Assembly: GCA_030634465.1 (NCBI GenBank)
Contig: DAOWAS010000003.1
Coordinates: forward strand, 1 to 43,817
DNA: 43,817 nt
Origin: Alphaproteobacteria bacterium
GTDB lineage: Bacteria; Pseudomonadota; Alphaproteobacteria; Sphingomonadales; SMXR01
Direction: 5' to 3'
Shown: one piece after another, positions 36,332 to 43,645 of the stretch
Numbering within the stretch: position 1 is the first letter of the stretch
Layout of the letters: each line of letters begins with the position of its first letter
Program-made: the position numbers and the translations under genes
The notes under the pieces: generated by a model
Seen by the model: only the letters and a program-made list of their open reading frames with translations
Databases searched by the model: none
Told to the model about the DNA's origin: nothing

Positions 36332-36358
36332 AAATAATGGTAATATGCACTATTATTT
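36332..36358. promoter_or_regulatory. Probable PspF upstream activating site
   Basis: AAATAATGGT and ACTATTATTT are 10-bp arms (one mismatch) separated by seven bases. The repeat is about 99-125 bases upstream of the predicted psp transcription start, the distance range of PspF enhancer sites in E. coli, and only ~33 bases before the pspF start, so it could also serve pspF autorepression. Assignment to PspF is by position. Confidence 0.55.
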
Positions 36359-36390
36359 AGCAATATTCACCAGATTGTAGGGTTTTTACT

Positions 36391-37425
36391 GTGTCAAGCG
36401 AAGATCAAATTTCAGCTATTGGTGGCTCCCATGTTTTTCTGGATCTGTTGGATCAGGTGTCAAAAATTGCGGTGTTGGACAGGCCTGTTCTGGTGGTGGG
36501 TGAGCGCGGCACGGGTAAGGAGTTGGTGGCATCACGGTTGCATTTTTTGTCCCGCAGGTGGGACAGGGCTTTTGTTAAAATGAACTGTGCGTCGTTGGCT
36601 GAAAGCCTGATTGAAAGCGAGTTGTTTGGTTACGAGGCCGGTGCCTTTACAGGGGCAACACGCCAACGTGCGGGCAGGTTTGAGGTGGCTGATAACGGCA
36701 CGCTGTTTTTAGATGAGGTGGCTAGCCTTTCAGCATCAGCCCAAGAAAAATTATTGCGTGTGGTTGAGTACGGCGAGTTTGACCGTGTTGGTGGCAACCA
36801 GACAATTTCTGTCGATGTGCGGGTGGTGGCGGCGGCTAATGTTGATTTGCCTGAACTTGCTGACATGGGCGGTTTTCGCCATGACCTGTTGGATCGCTTG
36901 GCGTTTGACGTGCTAACCGTGCCGCCACTGCGTGCCAGACATGGGGATATAATGTTGCTTGCAAATCATTTTGCCACGCGCATGGCTAGTGAATTAGAAT
37001 ATGTATCAAGCCCGATATTTTCAAAAAATGCCGAAGCTGCTTTGCAAGACCACGGTTGGCCGGGTAATGTGCGAGAGTTGAAAAACGTGGTTGAGCGTGC
37101 GGTGTACCGTTGGCCTGATGAAGGCCCTGTGGAAGATATAATTTTTGATCCATTTGACAGCCCGTGGCGGCCTGATGCTGGTGCGGCGTTAGGCGTTTCT
37201 AAAAAGGAAGCGGGGTTTGGTTCACAGCCAGTGAGCCAAGATAAATATAAGCTAATGCCAGATGCCAGACAGCCGCTAGATCTAAAAAAATCATTGCAAA
37301 CAGTGGAAAAAGAGTTGGTAGAAGTTGCGCTTTCCTTTAACAAGTTTAATCAAAGAGATACGGCCAAGCACCTGTCCATGAGTTATGATCAGTTGCGTCA
37401 TATATTAAAAAAGCATGGCCTGTAG
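36391..37425 (+). CDS. pspF: PspF-type sigma54 activator
   Basis: 344 residues: an AAA+ sigma54-interaction domain from the N-terminus with no receiver or sensor domain, as in PspF. Walker A VGERGTGKELVASRL, the sigma54-contacting GAFTGATRQRAGRFEVA, Walker B GTLFLDEVASLS, and the arginine-finger region DLLDRLAFDVLTVPPLR are present, with NVRELKNVVERA after. A Fis-type helix-turn-helix closes the protein (RDTAKHLSMSYDQLRHILKKHGL). GTG start; the protein is slightly longer than E. coli PspF through a linker at ~265-305. PspA normally inhibits it until membrane stress. Confidence 0.94.
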   Translation: MSSEDQISAIGGSHVFLDLLDQVSKIAVLDRPVLVVGERGTGKELVASRLHFLSRRWDRAFVKMNCASLAESLIESELFGYEAGAFTGATRQRAGRFEVADNGTLFLDEVASLSASAQEKLLRVVEYGEFDRVGGNQTISVDVRVVAAANVDLPELADMGGFRHDLLDRLAFDVLTVPPLRARHGDIMLLANHFATRMASELEYVSSPIFSKNAEAALQDHGWPGNVRELKNVVERAVYRWPDEGPVEDIIFDPFDSPWRPDAGAALGVSKKEAGFGSQPVSQDKYKLMPDARQPLDLKKSLQTVEKELVEVALSFNKFNQRDTAKHLSMSYDQLRHILKKHGL

Positions 37426-37528
37426 GTGGGGTGCTTTGTGGCTCTCAGCAAAACAAAGATAATTAAAGAACGAAGAGGTTAGGCGCATTACAGATAAGTC
37501 AGAAAAAACACCATCTAAGCGTAAAATT

Positions 37529-37795
37529 ATGTGGTCAAGGCGGGGGCCTTATTTGCTCATAGGCATTATATCGCTTCTAATTTATGTGGGTATTGAAATT
37601 ACTGAAGGGTTGGGCTGGTTAACAGCGCAAGACTGGCTCAATGATTTTACCTCGCTGTTGGGTGTGTTTGCCGTGGTTATAGTAGTTGCTATTTCTTTGG
37701 CTGTGGTCGTTTTGGTGTTGTTGCGTTTGTTTAAAAAACCAAAACAGTCTATGGATTGGAACAAGTTTGGTGACGATAATGAGGATGGGAGCTAG
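37529..37795 (+). CDS. Small two-helix membrane protein
   Basis: 88 residues with two hydrophobic helices (about 8-25 and 42-68), a basic N-terminus WSRRGPYLL and a polar acidic C-terminus. No family recognised. The ATG has a poor ribosome site. In frame upstream there is no ATG, GTG or TTG before the stop at 37460, but an ATT at 37487 has AGAGG eight bases before it and would add a natural-looking N-terminus (TDKSEKTPSKRK). The amidohydrolase gene starts two bases after the stop, so the two are co-transcribed. Confidence 0.65.
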   Translation: MWSRRGPYLLIGIISLLIYVGIEITEGLGWLTAQDWLNDFTSLLGVFAVVIVVAISLAVVVLVLLRLFKKPKQSMDWNKFGDDNEDGS

Positions 37796-37797
37796 TC

Positions 37798-39528
37798 ATG
37801 AAAATTTATGGGTTTTTATTAAGCATTGTTTTAGTTGCGGGTTTAGGTGCTTGCGATAGTGCAAACGAAGCAACAGGGACAAGCCATGCTGACAAGGTGT
37901 TTTATGCCAGCAAAATTTATACTGTTGATGAGGCAAACCCAATTGTTGATGCGGTTGCGGTTAAAAATGGTCGTATAGTATTTGTGGGTTCGGACGCTGA
38001 AGCGCAAGGTTTTATCGGCGAAACAACTGAGGTGGTTGATCTGGGTAGTGCCATAATGTTCCCTGGCTTTACAGATGGCCATGCCCATTTGCTAGGCATT
38101 GGCAGGCGTGAGGCAACGTTAAACTTGGAAGGTACAGCATCAATTGATGAGGTGCGCCGTAAGGTGGCAGATGCGTTGCAAGATATTGGTGTGGGCGAAG
38201 TTTTATATGGCCGTGGCTGGATTGAAACACATTGGCCTGAGGCAAGATTTTTAACCAAACACGACATAGACGACCTGTCGCCTAACAACCCTGTGGTTTT
38301 AACCCGTGCTGATGGTCATGCGCTTGTTGCCAACACACAGGCTTTAAACTTGGTTGGTATTGGTAAAAATACGGTAAGTGTTGATGGTGGTGAAATTCAC
38401 CACGACGACAATGGCGAGCCAAACGGTTTGTTAATTGATAATGCCCAATTTGAATTGTTGGCCATGGTTAGCAAGCAAAATGACGGGCAAAATGAAAAAT
38501 CATTTGAAATGGCAGGCGAGGTTTATGGTGCCTATGGTTGGACTGGCATTCATAACATGTCTGTTAACCCAAGTGATGTTAGCACAATAGAACGCTTGGC
38601 AGACAAAGGACAACTTGGCCTTAGGGTTTATAATTCAATTGATATGTCATCAGCTGGTGCGCTGAACAATATTGCGGTTAGCAGGTTATTGAACGATGGC
38701 CCCAGACAGTCACGTAATGGGCAGGTAATAACCCGTGCAATTAAAATTTATTTAGATGGTGCGCTCGGCTCTCGCGGGGCGGCACTGCTAGCGCCATATT
38801 CAGATGCGCCTCACACGTCTGGTTTAATGCGCAGTCAAAAAAGCGATGTAATGCCCATATTAAAAGAGGCGCTTCGTGTGGGTATTCAAATAAACACCCA
38901 TGCCATTGGCGACCGTGGCAATAGAATATTACTTAACTGGTATGAAGAGGCATTTGCCGCTGTGCCAAAGGGTGAGAGAACAATAGCAGAGCCACGCTGG
39001 CGCGATGAGCATAGCCAAATAGTTAGCCCTGATGATATTCCACGTTTTGTTGCTTTGGGCATAATTCCGTCTATGCAGCCATCACACGCCATTGGTGATT
39101 TGTTTTTTGCTCCTTCACGCCTTGGGGCTGAGCGTTTGGAGGGTGCATATGCATGGCAATCAATGCTTGATGCGGGCTCAATACTTGTTGGCGGCACCGA
39201 TGCGCCAGTTGAGCGCGGCGACCCTAGAATTGAGTTTTATGCCGCAGTGGCACGCATGTGGTTAGATGGTTCTTATGAAGATAGTTGGCACCGAGAAGAA
39301 GCTGTATCACGTGAAAACGCATTGAAAATGTTTACCTTGTGGCCTGCATATGCATCGTTTCAAGAGGGCAATTTAGGCAGTATTGAGGTGGGTAAATTTG
39401 CAGACTTTACTGTTTTCTCAAGCGATATTATGACAATTCCATATCAAGAAATTTTGCAAATTAAAACTGTGATGACGGTGATTGAAGGCGAAGTTGTGTA
39501 CAGCTCTCCTGAAAGCGTTCTTAATTAA
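37798..39528 (+). CDS. Lipoprotein amidohydrolase, YtcJ-like (amidohydrolase family 3)
   Basis: 576 residues. A signal peptide with lipobox LGAC predicts a lipid anchor at about Cys19. The TIM-barrel hydrolase follows: metal-binding GFTDGHAHLLGIG, YGRGWIETHWPE, LTRADGHALVAN, GALGSRGAALLAPY, INTHAIGDRGNR and the final active-site segment GGTDAPVERGDPRIEFY. These match the family-3 amidohydrolases with a long inserted domain. The substrate is unknown; export to the periplasm or outer membrane suggests hydrolysis of an external amide or N-acyl compound. It is translationally close to the preceding small membrane protein. Confidence 0.88.
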   Translation: MKIYGFLLSIVLVAGLGACDSANEATGTSHADKVFYASKIYTVDEANPIVDAVAVKNGRIVFVGSDAEAQGFIGETTEVVDLGSAIMFPGFTDGHAHLLGIGRREATLNLEGTASIDEVRRKVADALQDIGVGEVLYGRGWIETHWPEARFLTKHDIDDLSPNNPVVLTRADGHALVANTQALNLVGIGKNTVSVDGGEIHHDDNGEPNGLLIDNAQFELLAMVSKQNDGQNEKSFEMAGEVYGAYGWTGIHNMSVNPSDVSTIERLADKGQLGLRVYNSIDMSSAGALNNIAVSRLLNDGPRQSRNGQVITRAIKIYLDGALGSRGAALLAPYSDAPHTSGLMRSQKSDVMPILKEALRVGIQINTHAIGDRGNRILLNWYEEAFAAVPKGERTIAEPRWRDEHSQIVSPDDIPRFVALGIIPSMQPSHAIGDLFFAPSRLGAERLEGAYAWQSMLDAGSILVGGTDAPVERGDPRIEFYAAVARMWLDGSYEDSWHREEAVSRENALKMFTLWPAYASFQEGNLGSIEVGKFADFTVFSSDIMTIPYQEILQIKTVMTVIEGEVVYSSPESVLN

Positions 39529-39549
39529 GTTATTTGTTGAGCACAAAAT

Positions 39550-39581
39550 CACTTTATGTTACTAATTAGTAACATAAAGTG
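39550..39581. promoter_or_regulatory. Perfect 32-bp palindrome, probable TetR operator
   Basis: CACTTTATGTTACTAA followed directly by its exact reverse complement TTAGTAACATAAAGTG, with no spacer. It lies 13 bases before the preferred tetR start, in the short gap after the amidohydrolase stop, so a repressor bound here would cover the tetR promoter. The core GTTACTAATTAGTAAC recurs with two changes at 40458. Confidence 0.8.
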
Positions 39582-39594
39582 GGGTGAGGTGGCT

Positions 39595-40188
39595 GTGCGT
39601 AGCAAGGAAGCAACAAAAACTAAAATTCTAGATGCCGCCAAGGTTATTTTGGCTCGTGATGGCTTTGAGGGTTTAAAGATAAACAACCTAGCCGACGAGG
39701 CTGGTGTGGGTAAGCCGCTTATCTATAGATATTTTTCAGGTTTGGATGGTGTTGTGGCGGCATTGGCGCAGAATGCTGTTGCGAACGATAAGGACGGTGG
39801 GCAAAATATATTTGATATAAATGCGGGTGAAGTTGATGGTGATGTCTTGTTGCGAGATCTGCTTGCAGGTGGCAGGGGGTTGGCGTCAAACAGGTTAAGC
39901 CGTGACCTGTTGCTTTGGTCGCTAGCGTCAGACGACGCGCCTGATATTGCGGTGCTTGGTTCGGATGGCGGTGATTTGCCCGAGGTTGGCGGCGCTGATG
40001 GCACTGATGGCACTGATGCTGATGTAGACAGGCAGGCAACCTATGCGATTTTGAAAGCGGCTATTGCCTTTGTTGTGTTATATAGGGATCGTCATGACAG
40101 TTGGGCGGGCTTGCCCATAAAAACACCAAACAACATGGCGCGCATGGAGCGGGCGTTGGCAAAAATAGTTTCTAAAGTTTGGGGCTAG
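39595..40188 (+). CDS. TetR-family transcriptional regulator
   Basis: 198 residues. The N-terminal helix-turn-helix is clear: TKTKILDAAKVILARDGFEGLKINNLADEAGVGKPLIYRYFSGLDGVVAALA. The ligand domain is divergent and includes a Gly/Asp-rich loop (GGADGTDGTDADVD) encoded by 9-base tandem repeats. GTG at 39595 has GAGG five bases upstream; a GTG two codons earlier is also possible, whereas the first in-frame ATG (39556) lies inside the palindrome and is unlikely. Genes following on the same strand are plausible targets together with itself. Confidence 0.88.
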   Translation: MRSKEATKTKILDAAKVILARDGFEGLKINNLADEAGVGKPLIYRYFSGLDGVVAALAQNAVANDKDGGQNIFDINAGEVDGDVLLRDLLAGGRGLASNRLSRDLLLWSLASDDAPDIAVLGSDGGDLPEVGGADGTDGTDADVDRQATYAILKAAIAFVVLYRDRHDSWAGLPIKTPNNMARMERALAKIVSKVWG

Positions 40189-40244
40189 CTGGGGTTTGGA
40201 ATTAGTCAGGGTTTAGTGTTTGATGAAGCGTTGAGGAAAAACAA

Positions 40245-40457
40245 TTGAGTTTAGAGTTAACATTAATAATTTTGGCAGTGGGTGTTGTGCTTACGGCATT
40301 TTCAAACTGGAAGTCACGGCAAGAGTATTTGCCAGGCGAGTTGCCATTGTTGCCTTATAACGGTTTGCAGTTTGTCGGCATGATAATTGTTTTTGTGACA
40401 ATAGCCCATTTGATAACCATTTATACAGGCAAGCCGTTTACTGGTAGAATGGGCTAA
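40245..40457 (+). CDS. 70-residue two-helix membrane protein
   Basis: TTG start with GAGG eight bases upstream. Two hydrophobic helices (about 4-19 and 42-60) flank a conserved-looking polar segment SRQEYLPGELPLLPYNGLQF; it ends with HLITIYTGKPFTGRMG. The pattern resembles small alphaproteobacterial proteins of unknown function. It follows tetR by 56 bases and is immediately followed by a second tetR-type palindrome. Confidence 0.68.
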   Translation: MSLELTLIILAVGVVLTAFSNWKSRQEYLPGELPLLPYNGLQFVGMIIVFVTIAHLITIYTGKPFTGRMG

Positions 40458-40473
40458 GTTACCAATTGGTAAC
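40458..40473. promoter_or_regulatory. Second TetR-operator-like palindrome
   Basis: GTTACCAATTGGTAAC is a perfect 16-bp palindrome that matches the core of the 32-bp palindrome upstream of tetR at 14 of 16 positions; the two changes are symmetrical and keep the dyad. A further half-site, TGGTAAC, follows three bases later. It begins at the base after the small membrane protein's stop and about 200 bases before the His-rich protein gene. The rest of that AT-rich gap shows no gene. Confidence 0.65.
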
Positions 40474-40676
40474 AAGTGGTAACAGTTGGCATGTCGCTGT
40501 GCTTTTTAATGGCAAATTTCCAATAATAATTTTCTAATGACAATATTGTGACGTTATTTTTAAAATTGAATGCAGTATTGTTCATTTGGTTTTAAGGGTT
40601 TGGTTTAAATAGTGTTGGTTGTATCCAGCTTTCGTTGTTTAATATAAAGCTGGTCGGCAATAATTAAGATGTGAGA

Positions 40677-41399
40677 ATGAAAATTTTTAATAAGTTATCA
40701 ACCGAAGAACTACAAGAAATGGCTGATGCCGGTTTAGAAGTATTAAACTGCCACCGTGTGCTGGCAAAAACTGGCGATAATATTGTTGGTGAACTGTTAA
40801 AGGGTTTTGACGATTTTTTTGAATGGGATCATTACCCAAAGGGCGATGCCATAGACAAGGCGACCAACAGCCAAATGTTTTATCATTCCCATAAGGTTGG
40901 TGAACGCGAAGCCGAACACGGTCACTTTCACACCTTTCTACATAAAAAAGCTTTTCCCAAGGGTGTAGAGCCGAAAAATTTGCCTGATAAAGACGAACTG
41001 CAAAATGCCCACCCGCTAACCCATCTTATCGGCATTTCAATGGATCAGTTTGGCATACCGTTTCGTTTGTTTACGGTAAACAGGTGGGTAACTGGCGAGG
41101 TTTGGTATGATTGCAATGATATTGTTCAGGCGATGGATGGTTTTGAAATTGACCTTGCCCACCCGTCATGGGCGGTGAATATATGGCTAAGCAATATGGT
41201 GCAATTATTCAAGCCGCAAATAATTGAACTGTTGCTTGAGCGTGATAAAGTGGTAAATAACTGGAGTGCAAGTAAGCCAGACAATTATGTTTATGAGGAC
41301 CGAGAGCTTGAGGTAACATCTGTTGTTGATATATCCGTGGACAAGCAAATTAATGGTGCTGTGGACGAGTTGGCTAAAAGAAATATAAAAATAATATAA
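40677..41399 (+). CDS. His-rich conserved protein, DUF6969-like
   Basis: 240 residues, soluble, no signal peptide. The N-terminal part LSTEELQEMADAGLEVLNCHRVLAKTGDNIVGELLKG is helical; the centre is strikingly rich in His and acidic residues: FFEWDHYPKGDAID, FYHSHKVGEREAEHGHFHTFLH and HPLTHLIGISMDQFGIP, then FRLFTVNRWVTGEVWY. This matches my memory of the DUF6969 family, which has no assigned function; the clustered His/Glu could bind a metal. A GTG two codons earlier is an alternative start; both ribosome sites are weak. The following peptidase starts ~20 bases after its stop, so the two are an operon. Confidence 0.75.
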   Translation: MKIFNKLSTEELQEMADAGLEVLNCHRVLAKTGDNIVGELLKGFDDFFEWDHYPKGDAIDKATNSQMFYHSHKVGEREAEHGHFHTFLHKKAFPKGVEPKNLPDKDELQNAHPLTHLIGISMDQFGIPFRLFTVNRWVTGEVWYDCNDIVQAMDGFEIDLAHPSWAVNIWLSNMVQLFKPQIIELLLERDKVVNNWSASKPDNYVYEDRELEVTSVVDISVDKQINGAVDELAKRNIKII

Positions 41400-41418
41400 T
41401 AAAAATAAGGAAAAGTTT

Positions 41419-42846
41419 GTGAGCATCAAACAGACAATTACCAAACTAAACATCATAAAAATTACATTCACATTGCTGCTAATGTTGCAGTTTATCGTTA
41501 GCCCTGTTCAGGCGCAGGAGCTTGAAAATTTAAGTGCGGATGAGCTGTTAATTTTGTCCAAGGTGGATGAAATGATGGCTGAGCAGGTTCAGTTTTTAGA
41601 AACAGTTGTAAATATAAATTCAGGAACCATGAACACTGCTGGTGTGCGTGCGGTAGGGCAAGAGTTCAGACAGAAGTTTGATGAAATAGGCTTTGAAACC
41701 TCATGGGTTGAAATGCCTACGGAAATGAACCGTGCTGGACATTTAGTTGCGCGTCACTCTGGTTATACTGGCTCTGGTTTTCAGATGATGCAAAACACAG
41801 ATAGAGATGAAGTGAGGTCAGGCGAGCAGAGGGATGTAACGTCGTTTCAAAAAGAAAGCTCAAAGGTTTTATTGCTAGGTCACTTGGATACTGTTTTTCC
41901 AGTAGATAGCGAATTTCAAAAATTTGAACTTGATGGTCATATGGCAAAAGGCCCGGGCATTGCCGACATGAAGGCAGGCAATGTTGTTATTTTATACGCT
42001 CTAAAGGCGTTGAGCGATGCTGGTCTTTTAGATGATGCTTCAATTGATGTTATGTTTACTGGTGATGAGGAAAGCGCAGGTAGCCCATTTTCATTAAGCC
42101 GTGGCCCTATGGTTGATTTGGCAAAAGAAAATGACGTGGTGCTAAGTTTTGAAAGTGGCAGGGTTAATGATGCGGTAATTGCCAGACGCGGTTCAAGCAA
42201 CTGGAGCTTGGAGGTTACTGGCAAGCGCGCTCATTCAGCGGGCATTTTTCGTGATGCCATTGGTGCGGGTGCTATTTTTGAAGCCTCACGCATTTTAAAT
42301 GCTTTTTATGAGGAGGTTAGGGGCGAGGAATATTTAACCTTTAACCCTGGCATAATTTTAGGCGGCACAAATGTTGATGCCGACTTCGAGCACTCAACTG
42401 GCACAGCTTTTGGTAAAACCAATGTGGTTGCCCAAACCGTTAAGGTAAGTGGTGGTTTGCGATTTTTATCTGAAGAGCAAAAGACAAGAGCAAGGGCAAG
42501 AATGCGTGAAATTGTAGCAAAAAACTTGCCGCAAACTTCTGCAGAAATAACATTTGAAGACAGGTACCCTGCCATGTCACCAACTGAGGGTAATATGCAA
42601 GTGTTTGAAATATTACGTAAAATTAATGCTGACCTGAACTATTTACCCTTGTCGCCAGTTGACCCAGGACAAAGAGGTGCGGGAGATATTTCTTTCGTTG
42701 CTCCCTACATTTCGGGCATAGATGCGCTAGGGCCATCAGGTCGTTTTGGCCATACAATTTATGAAGAATTGGACATGCGTACAATTGAACCCATGACCAA
42801 AAGAGCGGCACTGTTAATTTATAGGCTTATAAATCAGCAGGACTAA
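41419..42846 (+). CDS. Secreted M20-family metallopeptidase (carboxypeptidase G2-like)
   Basis: 475 residues from a GTG preceded by AAGGAAAAG. A signal peptide ends near VQAQE. The di-zinc M20 core is intact: LLLGHLDTVFP (first metal His and catalytic Asp), GPGIADMKAGNVV (bridging Asp), MFTGDEESAGSP (general base Glu and metal Glu), and the lid-domain start KRAHSAGIFRDAIGAG. The pattern fits the CPG2/glutamate-carboxypeptidase subgroup, which cleave C-terminal glutamate from folates or peptides; substrate here is not determined. It probably works outside the cytoplasm. Confidence 0.9.
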   Translation: MSIKQTITKLNIIKITFTLLLMLQFIVSPVQAQELENLSADELLILSKVDEMMAEQVQFLETVVNINSGTMNTAGVRAVGQEFRQKFDEIGFETSWVEMPTEMNRAGHLVARHSGYTGSGFQMMQNTDRDEVRSGEQRDVTSFQKESSKVLLLGHLDTVFPVDSEFQKFELDGHMAKGPGIADMKAGNVVILYALKALSDAGLLDDASIDVMFTGDEESAGSPFSLSRGPMVDLAKENDVVLSFESGRVNDAVIARRGSSNWSLEVTGKRAHSAGIFRDAIGAGAIFEASRILNAFYEEVRGEEYLTFNPGIILGGTNVDADFEHSTGTAFGKTNVVAQTVKVSGGLRFLSEEQKTRARARMREIVAKNLPQTSAEITFEDRYPAMSPTEGNMQVFEILRKINADLNYLPLSPVDPGQRGAGDISFVAPYISGIDALGPSGRFGHTIYEELDMRTIEPMTKRAALLIYRLINQQD

Positions 42847-42952
42847 AGGTTATCTAGTCTTTACAGAGCACCTTTGATATGTTCTTTTGCATGTAAGTTG
42901 TGTTGGGGCGAGTTTATTTAATTTTATTATCGGATTATTAGGGAGAGATATC

Positions 42953-43513
42953 TTGGCATTTTTGGGGAGTAAACACTCTATCGTTCTAGGGCTGGCCATA
43001 GTTTTATTTGGTTATGGTTTTGGGGGCGAAGTTACCGACGCTGTTGGCGAAAACCTTTATTATCTTATTATTGTTTTGGGTTTGGCACTTGCCGCTTTTG
43101 GTGTTTTCAAACAAGTAACTAGTGGTGGGGAAGACGGCGATCTTTCTGAGGAAGAGCTTAGAAATAAGGTTATTCTTCACACTTTAGCCAGAATGACCAA
43201 TGCAGATAGCAATGTAATGCAGGTCGAGGTTGAATCAGTTATAGAAACATACAAATCCATAACGGGTTCTGAAATATCATCTAAAGACATCAGAGTGGCT
43301 GCTTTAGGCGAGTTGTTTGAAGAAAAACCATTTTGTTCATATCTTTCAAGATCTGAAAAACGCATTTCAGTAGAAAGCAAAAAGAAAATTATGAAGGCGC
43401 TGTCCACCATTATGCAATCAGATGGTGTTGTTGACCCGCAAGAGGTTGAGTTTTTCAACACAGTGGCGAAATGCTTGAACATGCAAGCTGGTGATTTGGT
43501 AGACATTTCTTAA
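42953..43513 (+). CDS. TerB-domain membrane protein
   Basis: 186 residues from a TTG with GGGAGAG upstream; the frame is open for 22 further codons upstream. Two hydrophobic segments (about 6-20 and 33-52) come first, then an acidic linker and a C-terminal TerB-like helical domain with RMTNADSNVMQVEVESVIETY and IMQSDGVVDPQEVEFFNTVAKCLNM, the Asp/Glu pair pattern of TerB/DjlA-type domains. Function unknown; TerB modules associate with membrane stress and tellurite-type systems, but no other ter genes are present. A terminator follows. Confidence 0.8.
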   Translation: MAFLGSKHSIVLGLAIVLFGYGFGGEVTDAVGENLYYLIIVLGLALAAFGVFKQVTSGGEDGDLSEEELRNKVILHTLARMTNADSNVMQVEVESVIETYKSITGSEISSKDIRVAALGELFEEKPFCSYLSRSEKRISVESKKKIMKALSTIMQSDGVVDPQEVEFFNTVAKCLNMQAGDLVDIS

Positions 43514-43540
43514 ATAAGATAATGCCAATTTAAGTTTTCT

Positions 43541-43577
43541 AAAGCCGTTCCATTAGCGTGGAGCGGCTTTTTCTTTT
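43541..43577 (+). terminator. Terminator after the TerB-domain gene
   Basis: AAAGCCGTTCCA and TGGAGCGGCTTT form a 12-bp stem with one G-U pair around TTAGCG, followed by a T-rich stretch. 28 bases after the stop. Confidence 0.88.
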
Positions 43578-43606
43578 CATGATTTTGAATATATTATAAT
43601 TTAGGC

Positions 43607-43631
43607 ATAAAAAAACACGCAAATGCGTGTT
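43607..43631 (-). terminator. Minus-strand terminator at the right edge
   Basis: On the minus strand AACACGC and GCGTGTT form a 7-bp stem around ATTT, followed by five further T. It would end a transcript entering from the right; on the plus strand no T-run follows. Confidence 0.75.
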
Positions 43632-43645
43632 CAAATTTGTTGCTT

